A stretch of DNA of 9,822 bases from an uncultured Rhodocyclaceae bacterium (GCA_903950295.1 CAJBAP010000487.1:1-9822), one strand, 5' to 3'; counted from the stretch's first letter, positions 1 through 7,298 are shown. Numbers and translations: made by a program. Notes: generated by a model from the sequence alone, not told the origin.

Positions 1-132
1 ACCGACATTTTCATGAGTGCTTTGCCGGAAGGCGGCAAGCGCCTTAAACTTGGCGAGCATAACGCCAAGGCCTTCATCACCCGGCTGGGCGTTACTGCCA
101 CGCTCTGGAAAGCGCCGGTAAAATTGAAATAG
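1..132 (+). CDS. 3' end of an unidentified protein gene (partial)
   Basis: Frame 1 is open from the first base to a TAG at 130-132 and gives 43 C-terminal residues beginning TDIFMSALPEGGKRL and ending KAPVKLK. The tail is basic and has no membrane segment or motif that I recognise, so I assign no function. Codon choice (GCC, GGC, CTG, ATC, AAG) resembles the genes downstream, which supports real coding. It ends 35 bp before the histidine kinase start with no terminator-like hairpin between them, so the two could be cotranscribed. The start and most of the protein lie outside the window. Confidence 0.5.
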   Translation, partial: TDIFMSALPEGGKRLKLGEHNAKAFITRLGVTATLWKAPVKLK

Positions 133-167
133 ATGGTATGTGCCTGAGCGGAATCTTCTAAAACAAC

Positions 168-2759
168 ATGATGTCTTCATTATCCGACAGAGGTAGTCAG
201 CAGCATCCGGTATTAGTGGCCCTGTGGCTCTCGGTAGCGCTTTTGTCAGCCTATTTGATCCATGCGCTGTCGCAAAGCCATGACGAGACCTTGCAGCGGG
301 CACAGACTGAATCACTGACACACGCGCGCATGGTTCAGGAGCATGCCGCGTCTACCATCGAGCGTGCCAATCTCTGTTTGCAGTCGGTCTCCGATCATGT
401 GCTTCCCGCAGATCTGAGTGGCGGATTGGCAATTCAACCGAATCGCCGCCAGGCCATCACCGCGAAGCTCCTCGAATTGCAGGCGCGTACTCGCGGCATC
501 GTGTCGATGTCGATTACCGATGCCGAAGGCCGGGTCTTCGCCAACACGGTGGGCGCACCACCCGGCGTCAGTCTGGCGAGTCGCAAATACTTTCAGGAAC
601 TCAAGGCCGGGCCGCGCGCGATCCCGGTCGTTTCCGAAGCCATCTTGGGCCGGGTGTCAAACAAGTGGGGCATACAGGTGGCCCGTCGCCTCGAGTTTCC
701 CAATGGGAAGTTTGGCGGAATGCTCGTGGCCAATCTCGGCCTGACGGAAAACTTCGATTCCTTCTACGAATCCCTGGGGGTCGCCGGGAACTATGTCATC
801 TCATTGCGCGATGCTGAAAACAGGTTGATCTCACGCCACCCGCGTGCCGATGAACTGCTTGGCAAGGTCGTTCCATCCAGCGGACTGTCAGCGGCCTTTC
901 AGGCAAGCAGCCATGAAGGCGTAGTCGATGAGGTGTCAACCATCGACGGCACACGGCGCATCATTGCCTACCAGAAGCTAACGAATTACCCAATCTATGC
1001 CGTGGCCGCGCCGTCCAAAGAGGATGTATTGCGCGACTGGAAAATCAAGCGCAGCCAGGTCGTGGCTTCCCTCATCGCAGTTTTGTTTGTCGGGTTCCTT
1101 CTCAGCCTGCAGATACGGAAGAGGGGCCAGGCCGAACAGGCGGTCAGAAAATCGAACCAGCTGCTGCAGGAAGCCATCAGCAGCATCCCGGAAGGTTTTA
1201 CCATTTTTGACGAAAATGACCGCTTGATCATCTGTAATGAAGCCTATCTGAATTTTTACAGCACCAGTCGCGACCTTCTTGTCCCCGGTGTCAGCTTCGA
1301 GGAAATCGTCCGCAAAGGGGCCGAGCGCGGGCAATACAAGGAAGCGATAGGTCGCGTGGAGGAGTGGGTGCAGGCGCGGGTCAAGAGGCATCAGGGTGCG
1401 GACGGCAGCCATCTGGAGCAACAACTGGATGATGGCCGCTGGCTGCTCATCATCGAATACCGCACGGCGCACGGCTTCATCGTCGGCAATCGCATCGACA
1501 TCACCACACTCAAGAAGACCGAAGCCGAACTCGAGCAGCATCGCCACCATCTGGAGGAACTGGTCAAGGAGCGTACGGCCGACCTCTCCGTGGCCAAGGA
1601 AATGGCCGAGACCGCCAACCGCGCCAAGAGCGCTTTCCTCGCCAATATGAGTCACGAGTTGCGCACTCCCATGAACGCCATCATGGGCATGACCGGCTTG
1701 GCCCTGCGCCGCGCCGCCGAGCCCAAACTCAAGGATCAGCTCACCAAGATCGACCAGGCATCACATCATTTATTGGCGGTCATCAACGACATCCTCGATA
1801 TCTCCAAGATCGAAGCCGAACGCCTCGCCCTGGAGCAGATCAACTTCAGGCTCGGCAGCATTCTGGAAAATCTCATGAGCCTGATTGGCTTCAAGGCCGC
1901 CGACAAACATTTGAAACTGTGCTTCAACCTGCCCCCGGAAGTTGCCAGTCTGCAGCTACAGGGCGATCCGGTGCGCCTTGGCCAGATTCTGCTCAACCTG
2001 ACCGGCAATGCCATCAAGTTCACCAGCGCGGGTTCAGTTGCCTTGCGTATCCAGGTTGCCGAGGAAACCCCGACTGACGTGCGATTGCGCTTCGAGATTC
2101 AAGATACCGGCATCGGCATTTCAGCGGAAGATCAGCCGCGCCTGTTTACCGCTTTCGAGCAGGCCGACAACTCCATGACCCGCAAATACGGCGGTACCGG
2201 GCTGGGTCTGGCCATCAGCAAGCGCCTGGCCCTGCTGATGGGCGGCAGCATCGGCGTCGAGAGCCAGCCGGGGACCGGCAGTACTTTCTGGTTCACCGCC
2301 CGTCTGGACAAGGTCGACAGTCTCTTCGAGACGCCACTTCGCCATTTCGATCACGCGGTCGATACACTGCGCGCCCGTTACGCCAACACGTCGGTGCTGC
2401 TGGCCGAAGACGAGCCGATCAACCAGGAGGTTTCGCGGGAATTGCTGGAAGAAGTCGGGCTCAAGGTCGATATCGCGGAAGATGGTCTTGCGGCGGTCGA
2501 GTTGGCAAGACGAAATCGCTATGCCCTGATACTGATGGACATGCAGATGCCAAAAATGAATGGTATCGATGCCACGCGGGCCATCCGCGCCCTGCCTGGC
2601 TACGCCCACACGCCTATCCTCGCCATGACGGCGAATGTCTTCGACGGCGATCGTCAGGCCTGCATCGCAGCGGGAATGAATGACCATATTGGCAAACCAG
2701 TCGATCCAACCAGACTATTCGAGGCACTGCTGAATTGGCTGGAGCGATCCAGCGGCTGA
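168..2759 (+). CDS. Membrane-bound hybrid sensor histidine kinase (Cache-PAS-HisKA-HATPase-REC)
   Basis: 863 residues. A membrane segment at about 15-34 and a second at about 298-316 enclose a roughly 260-residue periplasmic region resembling dCache sensors, with [11 protein letters not shown] and the SRKYFQEL stretch characteristic of this fold. A PAS domain (about 334-450, [14 protein letters not shown]) leads through a charged coiled coil (about 450-490) to HisKA, with phospho-acceptor His496 in SHELRTP. The ATPase domain shows the N box around Asn614, the G1 box DTGIGI from Asp646 and the G2 box GGTGLGL at 675-681. A fused receiver has acidic residues Glu747/Asp748, phospho-acceptor Asp791, Thr821 and Lys843. 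There is no HPt or output domain, so the phosphoryl group presumably passes to a separate HPt or regulator not seen here. The ligand is unknown. The start is the first of two adjacent ATGs (168 or 171); neither has a good ribosome-binding site. Confidence 0.95.
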   Translation: MMSSLSDRGSQQHPVLVALWLSVALLSAYLIHALSQSHDETLQRAQTESLTHARMVQEHAASTIERANLCLQSVSDHVLPADLSGGLAIQPNRRQAITAKLLELQARTRGIVSMSITDAEGRVFANTVGAPPGVSLASRKYFQELKAGPRAIPVVSEAILGRVSNKWGIQVARRLEFPNGKFGGMLVANLGLTENFDSFYESLGVAGNYVISLRDAENRLISRHPRADELLGKVVPSSGLSAAFQASSHEGVVDEVSTIDGTRRIIAYQKLTNYPIYAVAAPSKEDVLRDWKIKRSQVVASLIAVLFVGFLLSLQIRKRGQAEQAVRKSNQLLQEAISSIPEGFTIFDENDRLIICNEAYLNFYSTSRDLLVPGVSFEEIVRKGAERGQYKEAIGRVEEWVQARVKRHQGADGSHLEQQLDDGRWLLIIEYRTAHGFIVGNRIDITTLKKTEAELEQHRHHLEELVKERTADLSVAKEMAETANRAKSAFLANMSHELRTPMNAIMGMTGLALRRAAEPKLKDQLTKIDQASHHLLAVINDILDISKIEAERLALEQINFRLGSILENLMSLIGFKAADKHLKLCFNLPPEVASLQLQGDPVRLGQILLNLTGNAIKFTSAGSVALRIQVAEETPTDVRLRFEIQDTGIGISAEDQPRLFTAFEQADNSMTRKYGGTGLGLAISKRLALLMGGSIGVESQPGTGSTFWFTARLDKVDSLFETPLRHFDHAVDTLRARYANTSVLLAEDEPINQEVSRELLEEVGLKVDIAEDGLAAVELARRNRYALILMDMQMPKMNGIDATRAIRALPGYAHTPILAMTANVFDGDRQACIAAGMNDHIGKPVDPTRLFEALLNWLERSSG

Positions 2760-2862
2760 ATTTCGCTTGCTTTTCAGCGCGCGGCCTGCGGCAAAGCGCA
2801 ATGGCCGAAACTGCGTCGCGATCTCGCTGGAGGAGAAATACAATCCTGCTTGAGATAAGCTA

Positions 2863-2899
2863 CCATGAAATACGAACATGAGATATTCGAATTTCATGG
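2863..2899. promoter_or_regulatory. 14-bp inverted repeat upstream of the DUF4143 ATPase gene, candidate operator
   Basis: The left arm CCATGAAATACGAA (2863-2876) and right arm TTCGAATTTCATGG (2886-2899) are inverted complements with one mismatch, separated by 9 bases. The repeat ends 22 bp before the ATPase ATG, in an AT-richer stretch than the flanking genes. No T tract follows, so it does not look like an intrinsic terminator for the kinase gene. A dimeric repressor or activator site is the likelier reading. A -10-like TAAAAT lies at 2910-2915. The role as an operator is inference. Confidence 0.45.
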
Positions 2900-2921
2900 A
2901 AAAATATCGTAAAATCCTCCC

Positions 2922-4073
2922 ATGTTGAATCGTCCATCTCTCCAGCATGCCATCCGCCGCGCCTTGGATCGCTCCCGTGGCGTGGTGCTCAGTGGTCCCC
3001 GGCAATCGGGCAAGAGCACCTTGGCGCAGCAATTCTTGAGCCGCCGGTCACCCAACTACTTCGATCTTGAATATCCGCCGCACGCGCAGCGACTGGAGCA
3101 GGCGGCGTACACCCTGGAGTCGCTTCACGGCCTGGTGGTGATTGATGAAGTGCAACTTAAACCGGATCTTTTTCCGCTGTTGCGTGTGCTGATGGATCGT
3201 TCGGATGCGCCGGGGCAATATCTGTTGCTGGGCAGTGCCTCGCCTACCCTGTTGCGCCAGGCCGGCGAGTCGTTGCTGGGACGGGTCGAAACGATTGACG
3301 TAGGTGGTTTTGACCTGGCGGAGATCAGCGCCCACGAGAATGGTTACAGCGATGAAGCCACCATGCGCCTGTGGCTGCGTGGTGGCTTTCCGCGTGCTTA
3401 CCTGGCGGCCTCGGATGAAGACAGCCTGGTCTGGCGCACGCAGGCTATTGCGCACCATGTGCAGGTAGATATACCCCAATTTGGCATCAACATTGCGGCG
3501 CCCGCCATGCTGCGCTTTTGGAACATGCTGGCGCACTACCACGGCCAAATCTGGTCGGCCGCTCCGCTGGCACAGTCGATGGGCGTTTCCGAACCGACCA
3601 TTCGTCGCTACCTCGATACCCTGACGCAAACCCTGATGATCCGGCAACTACAGCCCTGGCACGAGAATCTTGGCAAGCGGCAGGTGAAGGCGCCCAAGAT
3701 TTATTTCCGGGACACCGGCCTGCTGCACGCCTTGGCCGGCATTCAGAACATGGCGCAATTACTCACACACCCCCGCTGCGGTGCCAGTTGGGAGGGTTTT
3801 GCGCTGGAGCAAATGCTGCGCATTGCTCAACCGGATCAGGCTTATTTTTGGGCCACCCACCAGGGGGCCGAACTCGATCTGTTGTTGTTAAAAGGTGGGC
3901 AGCGTATTGGCGTGGAGTTCAAGCGCGCCGATGCACCGCGCTTCACCTCCAGCATGCGTATTACCATCGCAGATCTCAAGCTCGACGCCCTGTATGTGGT
4001 TTACCCCGGCTTGCATCGCTTCAAACTGGCAGACGGCGTTGAAGCGGTGCCGCTGTGGGCGCTGATTTTTTAA
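2922..4073 (+). CDS. AAA_14 / DUF4143 family ATPase with PD-(D/E)xK-like C-terminus
   Basis: 383 residues, the usual size for this family. The N-terminal P-loop ATPase has Walker A GPRQSGKST at 25-33 and Walker B VVIDEVQ with Asp75-Glu76. The middle carries a winged-helix-like segment (GVSEPTIRRYLDTL, about 222-235) followed by the typical YFRDTGLLHAL stretch. The C-terminus contains AELDLLL (Glu317, Asp319) and VEFKR (Glu332, Lys334), spaced like the catalytic residues of a PD-(D/E)xK nuclease fold. Proteins of this kind are common and scattered across bacteria and archaea, usually as single genes with no firm function, so I give no reaction beyond likely ATP hydrolysis. The ATG at 2922 is chosen because family members begin about 20-25 residues before Walker A. 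There is no Shine-Dalgarno sequence. The gene converges on cbbR with overlapping stop codons. It is unlikely to belong to carbon fixation. Confidence 0.9.
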   Translation: MLNRPSLQHAIRRALDRSRGVVLSGPRQSGKSTLAQQFLSRRSPNYFDLEYPPHAQRLEQAAYTLESLHGLVVIDEVQLKPDLFPLLRVLMDRSDAPGQYLLLGSASPTLLRQAGESLLGRVETIDVGGFDLAEISAHENGYSDEATMRLWLRGGFPRAYLAASDEDSLVWRTQAIAHHVQVDIPQFGINIAAPAMLRFWNMLAHYHGQIWSAAPLAQSMGVSEPTIRRYLDTLTQTLMIRQLQPWHENLGKRQVKAPKIYFRDTGLLHALAGIQNMAQLLTHPRCGASWEGFALEQMLRIAQPDQAYFWATHQGAELDLLLLKGGQRIGVEFKRADAPRFTSSMRITIADLKLDALYVVYPGLHRFKLADGVEAVPLWALIF

Positions 4074-4999
4074 CGCGCGGCTTTAAGCGCCGGCCGATCG
4101 GCCATTAAATCCGGGGCTTCAGCCAGCAGGAAATCCTTGAAGGTTTCCGCCACCGGCAGGAGTTCCTTTTCGGCGCGATGCACGACAAACCAGCGCCGCA
4201 TGATGGGCGTGCCGGTGACCGGCAATTTGACCAGGCGACCAACCTCACACTCGAGCGACACGGTGTGGGCTGAGATGAAGGCCAGCCCCAGCCCCGCCAT
4301 CACTGCCTGCTTGATGGTTTCGTTGCCAACCATCTCGGTGACCTGGCGCGGCACGATGCCAACATCGGCGAAGTAGCGCTCCATCGTCGCACGCGTGCCT
4401 GAGCCGGGTTCGCGGATCAGGAAAGCTTCTTCATTCAGCAGCGCCGGCGCGACTTCCTTGCGGCTGGCGAGTGGGTGGTCGGGCGGGGCGACGATGACCA
4501 GTGGATGGTCGGCGAAGGCTTCTGAAACGGTGGTGAATTCCTGCGGTGGTTGGCCCATGATGGCGAGATCGATTTCGTTGTCGGCGAGTTGGCGGACGAT
4601 GGTCTCGCGGTTGTGTACGCCCAGATTGAGCTCGATGCCGGGTTTGCGACGGAGAAATTCGGCGATCAGCCGTGGCGCGAAATACTTGGCGGTACTGATG
4701 ACGCCAATCGACAGTCGTCCGCCGCGCACGCCTTTGATGGCGTCGAGCGCTTCGCTGGCTTCGCGCAGTTGCTGGGCGACGCGGCGCGCATGACGCGCCA
4801 CTTCGTCGCCGGCGGCGGTCAAAAACACTTTTTTTCCGACCATCTCGGTCAGCGGCAGGCCGGCCTGTTCTTCGAGTTGCTTCACCTGCATCGACACTGC
4901 GGGCTGAGTCAGGTGCAACTCCTCGGCGGCGCGTGAGAAGGAAAGATGGCGAGCAACGGCCTCGAAAACTTTGAGTTGGCGCAGGGTGACATGTTTCAT
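4070..4999 (-). CDS. cbbR: LysR-family transcriptional activator of Calvin cycle genes
   Basis: 309 residues. The N-terminal winged helix-turn-helix (about 1-62) begins MKHVTLRQLKVFEAVARHLS and continues with the recognition segment SRAAEELHLTQPAVSMQVKQLE, wording highly typical of CbbR. The effector-binding domain (about 92-295) follows, with GRLSIGVISTAKYFAP and EPGSGTRATMERYF, both characteristic of CbbR orthologues. CbbR proteins activate cbb operons in response to metabolites such as RuBP, PEP or NADPH, depending on species. The gene is divergent from the HAD phosphatase and cbbM genes, the classic arrangement, and a candidate operator (5009-5048) starts 10 bp upstream of its ATG, so autoregulation is likely. 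Its TAA shares bases with the stop of the convergent ATPase gene. No clear ribosome-binding site precedes the start. Confidence 0.95.
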   Translation of the reverse strand: MKHVTLRQLKVFEAVARHLSFSRAAEELHLTQPAVSMQVKQLEEQAGLPLTEMVGKKVFLTAAGDEVARHARRVAQQLREASEALDAIKGVRGGRLSIGVISTAKYFAPRLIAEFLRRKPGIELNLGVHNRETIVRQLADNEIDLAIMGQPPQEFTTVSEAFADHPLVIVAPPDHPLASRKEVAPALLNEEAFLIREPGSGTRATMERYFADVGIVPRQVTEMVGNETIKQAVMAGLGLAFISAHTVSLECEVGRLVKLPVTGTPIMRRWFVVHRAEKELLPVAETFKDFLLAEAPDLMADRPALKAAR

Positions 5000-5008
5000 G
5001 GCTGCACT

Positions 5009-5048
5009 TTATCATTGTGATAAGAACTTGTGACTGTTGCTTATGGTT
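5009..5048. promoter_or_regulatory. Candidate CbbR operator, copy 1 (cbbR-cbbY intergenic)
   Basis: The element begins with a near-perfect palindrome TTATCATTGTGATAA (5009-5023, 6-bp arms), a LysR-type T-N11-A site. Four bases later comes TTGTGACTGTT running directly into GCTTATGGTT (5028-5048), which contains a TGA-N7-TTA pattern of the TNA-N7-TNA kind described for CbbR. The same two-part layout with the same 4-bp gap recurs at 5795-5834 upstream of cbbM. LysR activators typically hold a high-affinity palindrome (recognition half) and a weaker activation half nearer -35. Position and repetition beside cbbR make CbbR the likely binder. This is inferred from sequence, not shown. Confidence 0.7.
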
Positions 5049-5057
5049 TTCTGTCGG

Positions 5058-5063
5058 TATCTT
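5058..5063 (+). promoter_or_regulatory. Possible -10 hexamer for cbbY
   Basis: TATCTT lies 49 bases from the first base of operator copy 1 (5009), exactly the offset of TAAGAT in the cbbM promoter from copy 2. There is no good -35, as expected for an activator-dependent promoter. It would put the transcript start at about 5070-5071, immediately before the ATG at 5072. Confidence 0.35.
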
Positions 5064-5071
5064 TGCCGCTC

Positions 5072-5809
5072 ATGAACACACTCAAAAGCTCACTGCAAGC
5101 CCTGATATTCGACGTCGATGGCACGATTTCCGATACCGAGCGTGACGGCCATCGCATTGCGTTCAACGCAGCTTTTGCTGATGCCGGGATCGCCTGGCAT
5201 TGGGATGCTGCGCTGTATGGCGAGTTGCTCGCCGTCACCGGCGGCAAGGAGCGCATGCGTTTCTATGCCGAGCGCTACGATCCTGACTTCCTCGCACAAC
5301 CGGATGCCGACGCCCGTATCAAGGTGCTGCATGCCGCAAAAACCACGCACTACGTCCGCCTGATCGAATCTGGTGCCTTGCCCTTGCGCCCGGGGGTCGC
5401 GCGTCTGGTTGCCGAAGCGCGGGCAGCGGGCCTGCGCCTGGCCATTGCCACGACAACAACGCCCGAAAATGTGACGGTGCTCTTGCGTGCCAGCATGGCA
5501 CCGGAGGCGGTCAACTGGTTCGAGGTGATCGGAGCCGGTGATGTCGTTCCCGCCAAAAAGCCTGCGCCGGACATTTACCAATGGGTGCTGGAACGCCTGA
5601 ATCTGCCCGCCCATGCCTGCCTGGCGCTGGAAGACTCGGAGAATGGCTTGAAGGCGAGCCTCGCGGCAGGTCTGCCGACGCTGGTGACCGAGGGCGAATA
5701 TACCCGGGGACAGGACTTCACCGGTGCGCTGGCGGTGGTACCCGATCTGGCGCAGACGACGCTTGCCGATATCCAGCTTATGTTCGAAAAGAACTTATCG
5801 TCGACATAA
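5072..5809 (+). CDS. cbbY: HAD-superfamily sugar-phosphate phosphatase, CbbY type
   Basis: 245 residues. HAD motif I is FDVDGT with nucleophile Asp14 and general acid Asp16. The cap domain follows (about 20-95), containing RDGHRIAFNAAFADAGI and GGKERMRFYAERY. Motif II lies in IATTTT at 125-130, motif III is Lys162/Lys163 in AKKPAPDIY, and motif IV is LEDSENG with Glu187-Asp188. This order and wording match CbbY, which in Rhodobacter sphaeroides and plants hydrolyses xylulose-1,5-bisphosphate, a RuBisCO misfire inhibitor. That activity is inferred here from family and context. Placement between cbbR and cbbM supports it; a general phosphoglycolate or beta-phosphoglucomutase-like role is the main alternative. 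I chose ATG 5072: the frame also opens at GTG 5030, but that codon lies inside the operator and adds residues absent from the family. No Shine-Dalgarno sequence is seen. The stop lies inside the cbbM operator. Confidence 0.88.
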   Translation: MNTLKSSLQALIFDVDGTISDTERDGHRIAFNAAFADAGIAWHWDAALYGELLAVTGGKERMRFYAERYDPDFLAQPDADARIKVLHAAKTTHYVRLIESGALPLRPGVARLVAEARAAGLRLAIATTTTPENVTVLLRASMAPEAVNWFEVIGAGDVVPAKKPAPDIYQWVLERLNLPAHACLALEDSENGLKASLAAGLPTLVTEGEYTRGQDFTGALAVVPDLAQTTLADIQLMFEKNLSST

Positions 5810-5834
5810 AATTTTATGACTGTTATTTATGGTT
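5795..5834. promoter_or_regulatory. Candidate CbbR operator, copy 2 (upstream of cbbM, overlapping the end of cbbY)
   Basis: TTATCGTCGACATAA (5795-5809) is followed after 4 bases by TTATGACTGTT and directly by ATTTATGGTT (5814-5834). Against copy 1 the 15-mer matches at 11 positions and the 21-bp second half at 18, with identical internal spacing (30 of 40 overall by my count). The first 15 bases are also the last codons and stop of cbbY, so the site is partly embedded in coding sequence. It sits 71 bp before the cbbM ATG, a normal place for a LysR activator site. Confidence 0.7.
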
Positions 5835-5843
5835 AGGCCTCTC

Positions 5844-5849
5844 TAAGAT
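5844..5849 (+). promoter_or_regulatory. Possible -10 hexamer of the cbbM promoter
   Basis: TAAGAT matches TATAAT at 4 of 6 positions and sits 49 bases from the first base of operator copy 2, the same offset as TATCTT behind copy 1. The -35 position 17 bp upstream (TGTTAT, 5821-5826) is poor and lies inside the operator, which fits activator dependence. It predicts a leader of about 50 nt before cbbM. Confidence 0.35.
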
Positions 5850-5891
5850 GCCGTCCATCGCATCAAAAAACGACGCACCACACACTACACA

Positions 5892-5897
5892 AAGGAG
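5892..5897 (+). promoter_or_regulatory. Strong ribosome-binding site of cbbM
   Basis: AAGGAG lies 8 bases before the ATG at 5906. It is the best Shine-Dalgarno sequence in the window and contrasts with the weak or absent ones before cbbR, cbbY and cbbQ, fitting a highly expressed enzyme. Confidence 0.85.
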
Positions 5898-5905
5898 AAG
5901 GGACA

Positions 5906-7285
5906 ATGGATCAATCCGGACGCTACGCTGACCTGAGCCTCAAGGAAGAAGACCTGATCAAGGGTGACAAGCACGTACTCGTTGCTTATCACATGGAGCC
6001 CGCTACGGGCTACGGCTATCTGGAAGTGGCCGCACACATTGCCGCCGAGTCCTCGACCGGCACTAACGTCGAAGTCTCCACCACTGACGACTTCACCAAG
6101 GGTGTGGATGCTCTGGTGTATTTCATCGACGAAGCCAAGGGCGTGATGAAAGTTGCCTACCCGAACGACCTGTTCGATCGCAACCTGACTGACGGCCGCG
6201 CCATGCTGGTGTCGTTCCTGACGCTGGCGATCGGCAACAACCAAGGCATGGGCGATGTGAAAAATCTGCAAATGCAGGATTTCTACGTACCCTGGTCCAT
6301 GCTGCGCCAGTACGATGGCCCGGCCAAGGACATCACCGACCTGTGGGACATTCTGGGTCGCCCCCGCGTCAATGGCGGCTACATCGCCGGCACCATCATC
6401 AAGCCGAAGCTGGGCCTGCGTCCCGAGCCGTTTGCCAAGGCGGCCTACCAGTTCTGGCTGGGCGGTGACTTCATCAAGAACGACGAACCCCAGGGTAACC
6501 AGGTGTTCTGCCCGACCAAGAAGGTCATCCCGCTGGTGTATGACGCGATGAAGCGTGCCATGGACGAAACCGGCCAGGCCAAGCTGTTCTCCGCCAACAT
6601 CACGGCTGACGACCATTACGAAATGCTCGCCCGTGCCGATTACATTCTGGAAACCTTCGGACCGGATGCCAACAAGGTCGCCTTCCTGGTCGACGGCTAT
6701 GTCGGCGGCCCCGGCATGATCACCACCGCCCGTCGCCAGTACCCGCAACAATACCTGCACTATCACCGTGCCGGTCACGGCGCTGTCACCTCACCCAGCG
6801 CCAAGCGCGGCTACACCGCCTTCGTGCTGTCCAAGATGTCGCGTCTGCAAGGTGCTTCCGGCATCCACGTCGGCACCATGGGCTACGGCAAAATGGAAGG
6901 CGGCAAGGATGACCGCAACATCGCCTACATGATCGAGCGCGATTCGGCTGATGGCCCCTACTACCATCAGGAATGGCATGGCATGAAGCCCACCACCCCG
7001 ATCATCTCCGGCGGCATGAATGCGCTACGTCTGCCCGGCTTCTTCGAGAACCTTGGCCACGGCAACGTGATCAATACCTCCGGCGGTGGCGCTTATGGCC
7101 ACATCGACAGCCCGGCGGCCGGTGCGATCTCCCTGCGTCAATCCTACGAGTGCTGGAAGTCGGGCGCCGATCCGATCCAGTTCGCCAAGGAGCACAAGGA
7201 GTTCGCCCGCGCCTTTGAATCCTTCCCCGGCGATGCTGACAAGATCTTCCCCGGCTGGCGCGAAAAGCTCGGCGTCCACAAGTAA
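5906..7285 (+). CDS. cbbM: Ribulose-1,5-bisphosphate carboxylase/oxygenase, Form II large subunit
   Basis: 459 residues, close to the 466 of Rhodospirillum rubrum RuBisCO, to which the numbering aligns without offset. Catalytic residues are Glu48 (N-terminal domain), Lys166 in [10 protein letters not shown], the carbamylated Lys191 with metal ligands Asp193 and Glu194 in FIKNDEPQ, His287 and His291 in HYHRAGHG, His321, and loop 6 Lys329 in [11 protein letters not shown]. The enzyme carboxylates RuBP to two 3-phosphoglycerates in the Calvin cycle. Form II works as L2 dimers or multiples with no small subunit, and no cbbS is present here. Form II enzymes generally have low CO2/O2 specificity and suit low-oxygen or CO2-rich settings. 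A strong ribosome-binding site precedes it, a candidate CbbR operator and promoter lie upstream, and an intrinsic terminator follows 13 bp after the stop. It is intact, with no sign of truncation. Confidence 0.99.
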   Translation: MDQSGRYADLSLKEEDLIKGDKHVLVAYHMEPATGYGYLEVAAHIAAESSTGTNVEVSTTDDFTKGVDALVYFIDEAKGVMKVAYPNDLFDRNLTDGRAMLVSFLTLAIGNNQGMGDVKNLQMQDFYVPWSMLRQYDGPAKDITDLWDILGRPRVNGGYIAGTIIKPKLGLRPEPFAKAAYQFWLGGDFIKNDEPQGNQVFCPTKKVIPLVYDAMKRAMDETGQAKLFSANITADDHYEMLARADYILETFGPDANKVAFLVDGYVGGPGMITTARRQYPQQYLHYHRAGHGAVTSPSAKRGYTAFVLSKMSRLQGASGIHVGTMGYGKMEGGKDDRNIAYMIERDSADGPYYHQEWHGMKPTTPIISGGMNALRLPGFFENLGHGNVINTSGGGAYGHIDSPAAGAISLRQSYECWKSGADPIQFAKEHKEFARAFESFPGDADKIFPGWREKLGVHK

Positions 7286-7298
7286 TTCGGACTCTGAT

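Larger units (their letters stand above)
5000..5071. other. Divergent cbbR-cbbY control region
   Basis: The 72 bp between the cbbR ATG and the cbbY ATG hold operator copy 1 and a possible cbbY -10. The palindrome is centred at about 5016, only 17 bp from the cbbR start, so CbbR bound there should also affect its own transcription. I see no convincing -35/-10 pair for cbbR on the minus strand and no Shine-Dalgarno sequence for either gene. Confidence 0.6.

Noticed and set aside
978..1655. Long minus-strand open frames opposite the kinase, and similar ones opposite cbbM (5885-6778), cbbQ (7500-8210) and cbbO (8165-9061)
   Set aside because: They are antisense to genes with clear catalytic motifs, have no recognisable domains, and arise from the GC-rich codon bias of the real strand.
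2762..2800. Possible terminator hairpin after the kinase (CGCTTGC versus GCAAAGCG)
   Set aside because: The pairing needs a bulge across a loop of about 20 bases, and no T tract follows. I cannot support it as a terminator.
2865..2912. Short 15-codon ORF (starting MKYEHEIF) within the inverted repeat region
   Set aside because: It has no ribosome-binding site, is very short and is largely made of the palindrome arms. It is better explained as non-coding regulatory DNA.
5022..5029. AAGAACTT shared by both cbb promoter regions (also at 5789-5796)
   Set aside because: Its position relative to the conserved operator differs between the two copies (inside the element versus at its left edge), so it is likely coincidence rather than part of the footprint.
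5030..5071. GTG-initiated 14-residue N-terminal extension of the HAD phosphatase
   Set aside because: The GTG lies inside the palindromic CbbR operator element, and the added residues precede the family-typical start about 10 residues before DVDGT. ATG 5072 is the better start.
5850..5905. Riboswitch or structured leader before cbbM
   Set aside because: The predicted leader is only about 50 nt and shows no strong stem or known aptamer-like pattern. It looks like an ordinary leader ending in a good ribosome-binding site.
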